This document shows, piece by piece, positions 6,044-12,093 of a stretch of 12,093 nucleotides of DNA. Numbering within the stretch: the stretch's first letter is position 1; the number at the start of each line of letters is the position of its first letter. The translations under genes and the position numbers were made by a program. This DNA comes from Lutibacter sp. (GTDB taxonomy: Bacteria; Bacteroidota; Bacteroidia; Flavobacteriales; Flavobacteriaceae). Below the pieces are notes generated by a model. The model worked only from the letters and a program-made list of their open reading frames with translations. It searched no databases and was not told where the DNA came from. The stretch lies in NCBI GenBank assembly GCA_030599055.1, contig JAUVOS010000057.1, positions 1 through 12,093 on the forward strand. The letters run 5' to 3'.

Positions 6044-6132
6044 TGCTGAATTTAATAATTGATACATGAAACGAGCATGCCAAATCTTGACACATAAGGG
6101 AATGACTAATAGCGAACACCATTTAGCCTGTG

Positions 6133-6147
6133 CTGAACTCGATTCAG
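6133..6147. repeat. CTGAA/TTCAG hairpin in the cassette leader
   Basis: CTGAA-CTCGA-TTCAG forms a 5-bp stem that can be extended by one G-U pair. It lies 30 bases before the start codon of the flavoprotein gene. The surrounding text resembles short dispersed hairpins often seen between flavobacterial genes. A regulatory role is only a possibility. Confidence 0.25.
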
Positions 6148-6177
6148 TATCACATATAAAAATTAAAATTTAGACAC

Positions 6178-7410
6178 ATGAAAAAAATAGTAATTCTTGG
6201 TGCTGGCACAGCCGGCACGATGATGTTAAACAAACTACACAAAATATTAGATAAAGAGGAGTGGGAATTAACGATAGTAGATCAATACAAAACCCATTAC
6301 TACCAGCCTGGGTTCCTTTTTATTCCTTTTGGAATTTACAACAAACAAGATGTTATAAAACCAAAATATGATTTTTTCCCTTCGGGAGTTAATGTTATTT
6401 TTAACGAAATTGACAGAGTTGATGGTGAAAACAATCAAGTTTATATAAAAAATGGAAAGGTTTTAAACTATGATTTTCTGATAATTGCAACAGGCACACA
6501 AACAAGACCAGATGAAACTCCCGGACTAGAGGGAAAACTTTGGTATAAAGATATTTTTGACTTTTACACTGTAGAAGGCGCGGTTGCATTGCACAAAAAG
6601 TTTAAAGATTGGGAAGGTGGCGATTTAGTAATGTGTATTTCTGAAGTGCCTTTTAAATGCCCTGTTGCTCCTCTGGAATTCGTTTTTTTAGCAGAAGCTT
6701 ATTTTACACAAAAAGGGATTAGAGATAAAGTCAATATCAGCTTTGTCACACCAATGTCAGGAGCTTTCACAAAGCCTGTTGCAACCAAGATGTTAAGTGA
6801 ATTAATGGTTGAGAAAAACATCAACATCGTTGCCGATTTTTATATAGAAAGGATTGATAATGAAAACAAAAAGCTTATTTCTTACGACGAACGTGAGGTC
6901 TCTTTTGATGTTTTGACTATTGTCCCCGTAAATATGGGTAATGATATGGTAGAACGAAGTGGATTAGGTGATGATATGAATTTTGTAAAAACTGATAAAT
7001 ATACTTTACAATCGGAAGCTTTTGACAATATATTTGTCTTAGGTGATGCTGCTAATATCCCTACTTCAAAGGCAGGTTCTGTTGCACATTTTGCTGCAGA
7101 AATACTTACAGAAAACCTTTTAAGTGCTATGGAAGGAAGACCTCTAAAAGCTAAATTTGATGGACATGCCAACTGTTATATAGAAACAGGCTATGGAAAA
7201 GGTGCTTTAATCGATTTTAACTACACCACCGAACCTTTGCCAGGCACTTTTCCTTTACCGGGTATTGGACCATTTGGTTTATTAAAGAACACCAAAATAA
7301 ACCATTATGGTAAAATTTTATTCAGATGGATCTATTGGCATATGTTACTAAAAGGCAAAGAATTACCCATTGAGGCTAATATGACCATGGCGGGAAAGAA
7401 AAAACAATAA
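6178..7410 (+). CDS. Sulfide:quinone oxidoreductase-like FAD-dependent oxidoreductase
   Basis: A 410-residue two-dinucleotide-binding-domain flavoprotein. It has an N-terminal FAD-binding Rossmann motif, VILGAGTAGTMM (5-16), and YDFLIIATGTQTRP (98-111). The second FAD motif, FVLGDAANIPTSKAGSVAHFAA (286-307), is of the form seen in SQR. Two cysteines lie where SQR redox cysteines are expected: Cys161 in FKCPVAPLEF and Cys333 in HANCYIETGYGKG. There is an additional Cys153. The first of the three cysteines of classical SQR (Cys128 type) has no counterpart. The C-terminal region (about 375-395, HYGKILFRWIYWHMLLKGKE) is amphipathic, as in membrane-bound SQRs. The likely reaction is oxidation of sulfide or a related sulfur species to sulfane sulfur with quinone as acceptor, at the inner face of the cytoplasmic membrane. 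The DUF1641, TusE/DsrC and DsrE-like neighbours support a sulfur role. The exact SQR type is uncertain. Confidence 0.85.
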   Translation: MKKIVILGAGTAGTMMLNKLHKILDKEEWELTIVDQYKTHYYQPGFLFIPFGIYNKQDVIKPKYDFFPSGVNVIFNEIDRVDGENNQVYIKNGKVLNYDFLIIATGTQTRPDETPGLEGKLWYKDIFDFYTVEGAVALHKKFKDWEGGDLVMCISEVPFKCPVAPLEFVFLAEAYFTQKGIRDKVNISFVTPMSGAFTKPVATKMLSELMVEKNINIVADFYIERIDNENKKLISYDEREVSFDVLTIVPVNMGNDMVERSGLGDDMNFVKTDKYTLQSEAFDNIFVLGDAANIPTSKAGSVAHFAAEILTENLLSAMEGRPLKAKFDGHANCYIETGYGKGALIDFNYTTEPLPGTFPLPGIGPFGLLKNTKINHYGKILFRWIYWHMLLKGKELPIEANMTMAGKKKQ

Positions 7411-7424
7411 TTCGAAGCAAAATC

Positions 7425-8102
7425 ATGGAAAATATAAAGATAAATGAGCGATTAGACGCATTAGAAAATAAAATTGATCTACTACTCGAACACGTAAATC
7501 AACAACGCCTTAATTCTAATGTTATTGAAGACCTGATAGGTGATTTAAGTATAATAGGTAAAGACTTTTATGATACAACTGTCGAAGAATTAGATAAACG
7601 ACAAGTTGAAATTGATCCCGCCGAAGTAACAGATTTAATGATTTCCTTTTTGAGAAATATAGAAAATTTCAAAGTAGTGATGAACACTTTTGAAATGGCA
7701 ATTGATCTTACAAAAGAAATGGGGCCTATAGCCAATGAAGCAATCATTGATTTCACAAAGAAAATGGCCGTTTTAGAACAAAAAGGCTACTTCGAGTTGA
7801 TTAAAGATTTTGGACCTGTTATAGATAATATTGTAAAAGGCTTAACGCCTCAAGACATGAAAGATCTAGCTGAAAATGTTATGTTAATACTTCATACGGT
7901 TAAAGATATAACCCAACCCAACATGCTTAAATCAATTGATAATGCGGTACATATGTATGCAAGTATTGAAACTGAAGACATTCCTTCCTACTCAATATGG
8001 CGTTTACTGCGAGAAATGAACAGTCCGGAAATGAAAAAAGCTTTTGGGTTTGCTATAACCTTTATGAAAAACATGTCACAAAATACTAAACAAAACAATT
8101 AA
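7425..8102 (+). CDS. DUF1641 domain-containing protein
   Basis: A 225-residue, mostly helical, acidic protein with no signal peptide or membrane segment. An N-terminal stretch (1-27) of coiled-coil character (ERLDALENKIDLLLEHV) precedes the domain. The DUF1641 signature is in the C-terminal half: LAENVMLILHTVKDITQPNML (about 147-167) and SIWRLLREMNSPEMKKAFGF (about 190-209). DUF1641 has no settled biochemical function; the family is known beside SQR-type flavoproteins and formate dehydrogenase genes. The gene begins 14 bases after the flavoprotein gene, implying translation from one mRNA. It is probably a partner or membrane-docking subunit of the flavoprotein (inference). It contains no cysteine, so it is unlikely to carry sulfur itself. 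Confidence 0.85.
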   Translation: MENIKINERLDALENKIDLLLEHVNQQRLNSNVIEDLIGDLSIIGKDFYDTTVEELDKRQVEIDPAEVTDLMISFLRNIENFKVVMNTFEMAIDLTKEMGPIANEAIIDFTKKMAVLEQKGYFELIKDFGPVIDNIVKGLTPQDMKDLAENVMLILHTVKDITQPNMLKSIDNAVHMYASIETEDIPSYSIWRLLREMNSPEMKKAFGFAITFMKNMSQNTKQNN

Positions 8103-8124
8103 TTAATAAATAAACTATATAAAT

Positions 8125-8436
8125 ATGAAAGATTTAAATATCGCAGGAATTAATGTAAAATTAGATGATGAAGGTTACTTGATTGACTCATCTCAATGGA
8201 ATGAAGAACTTGCAAAAGAATTAGCAAAAATTGACGATTTAGAGTTAACCGACAAACATTTAGAAGTTCTAAAGTTTTTAAGAGACACCTACAACGCGGG
8301 TGATTCTTTAACCATACGAAGAGTTGGAAAATCAGGTGTGGTAAGCATTAAAGAGTTTTATAAACTTTTCCCAAAAGGACCTTTAAAATTATCTTCAAAG
8401 CATGCCGGACTTCCAAAACCGACTAGTTGTGTTTAA
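8125..8436 (+). CDS. TusE/DsrC/DsvC-family sulfur relay protein
   Basis: A 103-residue small cytoplasmic sulfur carrier of normal family length. It opens with the N-terminal region LDDEGYLIDSSQWNEELAKELAK, followed by LTDKHLEVLKFLRDTYN and LFPKGP. The flexible C-terminal arm ends GLPKPTSCV, with the invariant penultimate cysteine (Cys102) that carries persulfide. In two-cysteine DsrC proteins a second cysteine precedes it by 11 residues; here that residue is Ser91. The protein is therefore of the single-cysteine, TusE-like kind and cannot form the intramolecular disulfide or trisulfide of dissimilatory DsrC. No TusBCD set or dsrAB genes are nearby. In this cassette it probably accepts sulfur from the DsrE-like protein or the flavoprotein (inference). 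It begins 22 bases after the DUF1641 gene. Confidence 0.93.
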   Translation: MKDLNIAGINVKLDDEGYLIDSSQWNEELAKELAKIDDLELTDKHLEVLKFLRDTYNAGDSLTIRRVGKSGVVSIKEFYKLFPKGPLKLSSKHAGLPKPTSCV

Positions 8437-8442
8437 TAAGAG

Positions 8443-8462
8443 GTTTAAAATACATCTTAAAC
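8443..8462. repeat. Weak inverted repeat between the tusE-like and DsrE-like genes
   Basis: GTTTAA (8443-8448) and TTAAAC (8457-8462) are reverse complements with an 8-base loop, in the 74-base gap before the DsrE-like gene. This is the widest gap in the cassette. The stem is short and AT-rich, so partial termination or an mRNA processing site is only possible. Confidence 0.2.
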
Positions 8463-8510
8463 TAGTAGAATAACAATCAAATATTCAATAAAACTTTTAA
8501 ATTTTAAATT

Positions 8511-9014
8511 ATGGGTAAAAACGAAAAAAAACCTTTAGAGAAAGTGTGTATCATCTGTGCTAAAGGAAACTTGGAAGATGTTTATGCTTCACTTATTATG
8601 GCAAATGGTGCCGTTATGGAAGGAATTGAAGCCAAATTATTTTTTACATTTTTTGGACTCGATGGCATTACCAAAAAACAAATGAATAAATTACATACCG
8701 CTACGGTAGGAAATCCTGCTATGCGTATGCCAGGCGGACTACCATTTCCAACTTTGTTAGGAGTTATACCTGGTGTAGAAGCTGGAGTTTCAGCAATGAT
8801 GAAACAAGGAATGGCGAAACTAGATGTACCACCAATAGATGAATTTCTAGAAATGTACACCGCTGGTGGCGGAGAAGTGTATGCATGTAAACTTGCAGCA
8901 GAAATGTTTGGTCTTAAAAAAGAGGATCTTTGGGATGACGTAATTGACATTATTACAATTGGTGGATTCTATGAAATGTGTGATGGCGATCGAACTCAGA
9001 TAATTTTCACATAA
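8511..9014 (+). CDS. DsrE/DsrF-like family protein (DsrE2-like)
   Basis: A 167-residue protein of the DsrE/F/H-like fold. It has an N-terminal beta strand, KVCIICAKGNLEDVYASLIMANGAVMEG (11-38), and a strand AKLFFTFFGLDGI (41-53). A middle segment rich in Gly and hydrophobic residues spans about 74-97. The C-terminal helix-strand region, GGGEVYACKLAAEMFGLKKEDL (119-140), contains Cys126 at the position of the sulfur-binding cysteine of DsrE proteins. Cys13, Cys16 and Cys157 are additional thiols. The segment 77-97 (FPTLLGVIPGVEAGVSAMM) is hydrophobic and may be membrane-associating or a buried loop, as in DsrE2 proteins. The likely role is transient binding of sulfane sulfur and transfer to or from the TusE-like protein. 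It is the last gene of the cassette, followed by a hairpin. Confidence 0.87.
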   Translation: MGKNEKKPLEKVCIICAKGNLEDVYASLIMANGAVMEGIEAKLFFTFFGLDGITKKQMNKLHTATVGNPAMRMPGGLPFPTLLGVIPGVEAGVSAMMKQGMAKLDVPPIDEFLEMYTAGGGEVYACKLAAEMFGLKKEDLWDDVIDIITIGGFYEMCDGDRTQIIFT

Positions 9015-9022
9015 GCTTTTTA

Positions 9023-9039
9023 AAAACCTATTAGGTTTT
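9023..9039 (+). terminator. Terminator-like hairpin after the sulfur cassette
   Basis: AAAACCT (9023-9029) and AGGTTTT (9033-9039) form a 7-bp stem with loop ATT, nine bases after the DsrE-like stop codon. The 3' arm supplies a run of four T but no long T-tract follows, so termination may be partial. Confidence 0.45.
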
Positions 9040-9040
9040 A

Positions 9041-9048
9041 TATCTTTG
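9041..9048 (+). promoter_or_regulatory. Predicted -7 box of the LuxE/PaaK-like gene
   Basis: TATCTTTG is an exact TAnnTTTG match, 8 bases before the ATG at 9057, so the transcript would be nearly leaderless. No clear TTTG -33 element is found. The box sits directly behind the terminator-like hairpin, supporting a transcription boundary here. Confidence 0.4.
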
Positions 9049-9056
9049 ATGCTTGA

Positions 9057-10040
9057 ATGAAAGCATTAAAACCAAATTTTAATCTAAAAGAGATTAACAA
9101 GAAAAACTTCCTAGCGAAAGCTTTGGAAGTTTTTCAATATCAAGCAAACAATAATCCTGTTTACAAAGAATATTTACAAAGATTAGCTTGTGACTTTAAA
9201 GCTGTTGATTCATTAGAAAAAATACCTTTTTTACCAATTTCATTTTTTAAAACCCACAAAATTAGTACCGATGAACAAGCTACACAAATAACCTTTTTAA
9301 GTAGTGGCACAACGGGAATAGAGCGTAGCAAACATTTAGTTGCTGATATTGCTTTGTATGAAACCGCTTTTAGAAAAGGCTTTCAACATTTTTTTGGGAA
9401 TATTCAAGATTATACTATTTTGTCTTTATTGCCGTCTTATTTAGAACAAAAAAACTCCTCTTTGGTCTATATGATTAATGATTTAATCAATCAGTCAAAA
9501 AATAAAGACAGTGGTTTTTTCTTACATAATCATAATGAACTAATTAACAAGCTTATTGCGTTAGATTCAAAAGAAAAAAAAGTCTTGCTTATTGGGGTTT
9601 CTTATGCGCTCTTAGATTTGATTGAAAAGCAAGAATTCAGTTTAAATAACACGTTTGTAATGGAAACCGGCGGTATGAAAGGGCGTCGAAAAGAATTGAT
9701 AAAAAGCGAACTTCACGCATTGTTAAAGAAAGGATTTGGTATTTCTACAATTTATTCTGAATATGGAATGACTGAATTACTGAGTCAAGCCTATTCTCTA
9801 GGTAAAGGATTGTACCAAACACCACCGTGGATGAAAATCCTTATTCGAGAAGTAGAAGATCCTTTTACACTACTTCCAAAAGGTAAAAGTGGTGGGATAA
9901 ACATCGTAGATCTTGCCAATATTAATTCTTGCTCCTTTATTGCCACGCAAGATTTAGGAAAAATACACTCAAATGAACAGTTTGAAATACTAGGTCGTTT
10001 TGATCATTCAGATATCAGAGGTTGTAATTTGATGATTTAG
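9057..10040 (+). CDS. LuxE/PaaK-family acyl-activating enzyme (acyl-protein synthetase-like)
   Basis: A 327-residue adenylate-forming protein resembling LuxE (acyl-protein synthetase of bacterial luminescence) and the core of phenylacetate-CoA ligase. Motifs are the P-loop-like FLSSGTTGIERSKH (80-93), METGGMKGRR (202-211), YSEYGMTELLSQ (233-244), DLGKI near 302, and the C-terminal GRFDHSDIRGCNL (313-325). The large C-terminal lid domain of ordinary acyl-CoA ligases is absent, as is normal for LuxE. The presumed chemistry is ATP-dependent activation of a carboxylic acid to an acyl-adenylate, then transfer to a thiol. The substrate is unknown. No luxAB or luxC genes are in the window, so luminescence is not implied. 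It ends in TAG. It begins 42 bases after the sulfur cassette, behind its own predicted -7 box, and is not clearly part of the cassette. Confidence 0.83.
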   Translation: MKALKPNFNLKEINKKNFLAKALEVFQYQANNNPVYKEYLQRLACDFKAVDSLEKIPFLPISFFKTHKISTDEQATQITFLSSGTTGIERSKHLVADIALYETAFRKGFQHFFGNIQDYTILSLLPSYLEQKNSSLVYMINDLINQSKNKDSGFFLHNHNELINKLIALDSKEKKVLLIGVSYALLDLIEKQEFSLNNTFVMETGGMKGRRKELIKSELHALLKKGFGISTIYSEYGMTELLSQAYSLGKGLYQTPPWMKILIREVEDPFTLLPKGKSGGINIVDLANINSCSFIATQDLGKIHSNEQFEILGRFDHSDIRGCNLMI

Positions 10041-10117
10041 TTATTTAACATATTTTTACTGAGAGAAACATCTTTATTTAATTATTTTGCTGGCCTTAAC
10101 AATTCAATTACTCGTTT

Positions 10118-11959
10118 ATGCAACTCTTAAAATATATATGGATACTACTTATTTTTAATAATAGCATCTCTTTTTCTCAGCAAACAACTAGCACATATTG
10201 GCAACAACATGTGGCTTACACAATGGATGTAGATATGGATGTCGAAAATTATCAATATATAGGGAGACAAAAATTAGTTTATACCAATAATTCACCTGAT
10301 GAATTAAACAAGGTTTTTTATCACCTATATTTTAATGCCTTTCAGCCGGGTTCAGAGATGGATGCACGTTTACAGACTATATTGGACCCAGACAGAAGGA
10401 TGGTTCAAAATATTGGAACTAAAGAAAATCCTGAACTTAAAAGTAGAATTAGTAGTTTAAAACCAGATGAAATAGGTTTTATAAAAGTTCAATCTCTAAA
10501 ACAAAATGGAATCCCTGTTTCCTTTGAAGTTGAAGGTACTATTCTTGAGGTAAGGCTGGAAAAACCGATTAAACCCAGTGAAAAACATATTTTTGAATTG
10601 GAATTTTTAGGACAAGTTCCGATACAAATTCGTCGTAGCGGACGCAATAATAAATGTGGCGTAGCATTATCGATGAGCCAATGGTATCCAAAAATGGCAG
10701 AATATGATTTTGAGGGTTGGCATGCCGATCCTTATATTGGTCGAGAATTTTACGGCGTTTGGGGAGATTTTGATGTAACAATTCATATTGACAAAAACTA
10801 TATGCTAGGAGGTACCGGATATGTACAAAATCCTCAAGAAGTTGGCTTTGGTTACGAAAATACTGATTTGCCATATAAATTACCTACAAGTAATACGTTA
10901 ACTTGGCACTTTAAAGCCCCTAATGTACACGACTTTACTTGGGTTGCCGACACTAATTTTTTACATGATATAAAAGAACTAAAAAACGGCACAAAACTAC
11001 ATTTTCTTTATAAAGAAGAAGCTGAAACAAAAGCTACTTGGAAAAAAATGCAACCCATTGCTGTGGAAACTATGGAGTTCTATAACGATTACATCGGCGA
11101 GTATGCTTATGATCAATATTCAATTATTCAAGGTGGTGATGGAGGTATGGAATACGCCATGTGTACCTTAATTACAGGGAATAGGGGTTTTAAAAGTTTA
11201 GTAGGCACTATGATGCATGAAATGGGACATGCTTGGTTTCAATTTGCACTGGCTACAAACGAAAATAAACACGGATGGATGGATGAAGGTTTTACTACCT
11301 TTATAGAGGCCATTGCTTCTGATAGAATAATGCACAACAAAAGTGAATTTATTTTTGAAAACTCATATAATTACTATTATTATATGGTTAGTACCGGTCA
11401 AGAAGAAGCCTTAGTAACACATTCTGACCGCTACAATACAAATTTATCATATAATATTAATGCATATGACAAAGGAAGTGTATTTCTTGCTCAATTAGGT
11501 TATATTATTGGATGGGAAATCCTAGAAAATACTATAAAAGAATACTATAAAAAATGGGCTGGAAAGCATCCAAATCCTAATGATTTTATTCGTGTAGCAG
11601 AAAAAGTATCGGGTTTGGAATTGGATTGGTATTTGAATGAGTTTACACAAACTACGCATACGGTTGATTATGCCATAAAAGAAATTAACGATCAAACAAT
11701 TACTTTAGAGCGTATAGGTCGTATTCCTATGCCTTTAGATATACAAGTAACCTATATAGATAATAGTGTGGAGAATTTTTATATTCCATTAAATCTAATA
11801 CGTGGAGAAAAAAAGACAAAAGCAACAATTTTAGCTGATTGGGGTTGGGCGCATCCTACCTATTCGTTTAAAGCATCAAAAAAAGTAAAAGAAGTAATAA
11901 TTGACACTTCTCAATTAATGGCTGATATTGTAAAAGAGAATAATGTGTTGAAAAAATAA
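10118..11959 (+). CDS. Secreted M1-family-like zinc metallopeptidase
   Basis: A 613-residue gluzincin aminopeptidase-like protein. Residues 1-20 form a signal peptide (MQLLKYIWILLIF core, probable cleavage after SFS/Q), so it is exported. The N-terminal beta domain typical of M1 enzymes follows (about 30-270: YTMDVDMDVENYQYIGRQKLVY). GGMEYA (342-347) replaces the GAMEN exopeptidase motif. The zinc site is HEMGH (367-371) with the third ligand Glu390 in WMDEGF, giving HExxH-18-E. YDKGSVFL (about 452-459) contains the likely catalytic tyrosine. No sorting domain for type IX secretion is apparent at the C terminus. The protein probably trims peptides in the periplasm or outside the cell (inference). 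A near-match to the -7 box, TTATTTTG (10082-10089), lies upstream. The stop codon is directly followed by the second tandem-hairpin repeat. Confidence 0.92.
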   Translation: MQLLKYIWILLIFNNSISFSQQTTSTYWQQHVAYTMDVDMDVENYQYIGRQKLVYTNNSPDELNKVFYHLYFNAFQPGSEMDARLQTILDPDRRMVQNIGTKENPELKSRISSLKPDEIGFIKVQSLKQNGIPVSFEVEGTILEVRLEKPIKPSEKHIFELEFLGQVPIQIRRSGRNNKCGVALSMSQWYPKMAEYDFEGWHADPYIGREFYGVWGDFDVTIHIDKNYMLGGTGYVQNPQEVGFGYENTDLPYKLPTSNTLTWHFKAPNVHDFTWVADTNFLHDIKELKNGTKLHFLYKEEAETKATWKKMQPIAVETMEFYNDYIGEYAYDQYSIIQGGDGGMEYAMCTLITGNRGFKSLVGTMMHEMGHAWFQFALATNENKHGWMDEGFTTFIEAIASDRIMHNKSEFIFENSYNYYYYMVSTGQEEALVTHSDRYNTNLSYNINAYDKGSVFLAQLGYIIGWEILENTIKEYYKKWAGKHPNPNDFIRVAEKVSGLELDWYLNEFTQTTHTVDYAIKEINDQTITLERIGRIPMPLDIQVTYIDNSVENFYIPLNLIRGEKKTKATILADWGWAHPTYSFKASKKVKEVIIDTSQLMADIVKENNVLKK

Positions 11960-12021
11960 AAGGTATTAAACCTCAGGGTAGAACCCTGAACCCAATAAAA
12001 GGAATCGACCTAGAAGGTCGA
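11954..12021 (+). repeat. Tandem-hairpin repeat, copy 2 (after the peptidase gene)
   Basis: The unit begins AAATAAAAGGTATTAAACC, overlapping the peptidase stop codon. It then folds as TCAGGGT-AGA-ACCCTGA (11973-11989), followed by TCGACCT-AGA-AGGTCGA (12005-12021). Both stems have 7 perfect pairs and the same AGA loop. The 5' half aligns closely with 2676-2716. The word AGGTATTAA recurs at 11961 and again at 12021, suggesting a modular element of repeated spacer plus hairpin. It may also serve as the transcript end of the peptidase gene. Confidence 0.6.
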
Positions 12022-12033
12022 GGTATTAACCAA

Positions 12034-12057
12034 TAACCCGCTAAAAAAGCGGGATTA
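12034..12057 (+). terminator. CCCGCT/AGCGGG hairpin after the peptidase gene
   Basis: CCCGCT (12037-12042) and AGCGGG (12048-12053) form a GC-rich 6-bp stem with an AAAAA loop. TAA/TTA pairing around one bulged A extends it. It is the third hairpin after the peptidase stop. The following sequence is only moderately T-rich, so it may be a terminator or part of the neighbouring repeat element. Confidence 0.4.
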
Positions 12058-12068
12058 GTTCGGCTAAC

Positions 12069-12091
12069 TTAAAAATTGAAATAATTTTTAA
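12069..12091. repeat. AT-rich 9-bp inverted repeat at window end
   Basis: TTAAAAATT (12069-12077) and AATTTTTAA (12083-12091) are perfect reverse complements around GAAAT. With its T-run this could be a terminator tail for the peptidase transcript or for a gene beyond the window. Being pure AT it could also arise by chance. Confidence 0.3.
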
Positions 12092-12093
12092 GA

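Noticed and set aside
6102..6173. Possible small ORF of 23 codons (MTNSEHHLACAEL...) in the leader of the flavoprotein gene
   Set aside because: It overlaps a repeat-like hairpin, has no ribosome binding signal, and its composition looks like intergenic sequence; nothing supports translation.
8125..9014. Dissimilatory sulfite reductase (dsr) operon because of the DsrC- and DsrE-like proteins
   Set aside because: No dsrAB, dsrMKJOP or second DsrC cysteine is present; the context is SQR/DUF1641 instead.
9057..10040. Bioluminescence (lux) locus because of the LuxE-like protein
   Set aside because: No luxA, luxB, luxC or luxD homologue is present, and LuxE/PaaK-like genes without luminescence are widespread in Bacteroidota.

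Overview
The window looks like a chromosomal segment of a member of the Bacteroidota, most likely a flavobacterium. The reasons are the low G+C content, the strong preference for TAA stops, the lack of clear Shine-Dalgarno sequences, and several matches to the Bacteroidota promoter (-33 TTTG, -7 TAnnTTTG). The protein set also fits: bacterial-type AspRS, short RsmI, a LuxE/PaaK-type acyl-activating enzyme and a secreted M1-like peptidase.

Layout. Positions 1-243 hold a 9-bp inverted repeat, the degraded C-terminal end of a tyrosine recombinase, and a terminator. On the minus strand follow tRNA-Leu(UAA), tRNA-Gly(GCC) with a well-formed promoter, and aspS. A gene-free gap of about 500 bases (2262-2759) separates aspS from a divergent acyl-CoA synthetase gene. 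This gap holds the aspS promoter with a 12-bp palindrome, a large inverted-repeat element built from triplicated GCAAAG units, a second palindrome, a promoter, and a tandem-hairpin repeat. The acyl-CoA synthetase gene and rsmI follow on the plus strand. A convergent Crp/Fnr-family regulator gene comes next; its reading frame is cut by a TGA just before the wing of the winged helix, and the missing tail is still readable downstream.

Divergent from the regulator is a four-gene sulfur cassette (6178-9014): a sulfide:quinone oxidoreductase-like flavoprotein, a DUF1641 protein, a TusE/DsrC-like sulfur carrier and a DsrE-like protein. The regulator gene and the cassette share a 231-bp region with an FNR-like dyad (TATGAT-N4-ATCATA). 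The dyad overlaps the regulator's own -7 box and lies upstream of the predicted cassette promoter. The simplest reading (inference) is that the flavoprotein oxidises sulfide or a related reduced sulfur species, electrons go to quinone, and sulfane sulfur passes to the DsrE-like and TusE-like thiol proteins. A redox- or sulfur-responsive Crp/Fnr protein may control this. After a terminator-like hairpin come a LuxE/PaaK-type enzyme gene and a secreted M1-like metallopeptidase gene. The window ends in a run of hairpins, including a second copy of the tandem-hairpin repeat seen upstream of the acyl-CoA synthetase gene.

The most notable observations are the interrupted regulator with its readable tail, the shared dyad in the divergent promoter region, the sulfur cassette with a single-cysteine TusE/DsrC protein, and the two-copy hairpin repeat with a compensatory base-pair change. 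All family assignments come from reading motifs; no database search was done.
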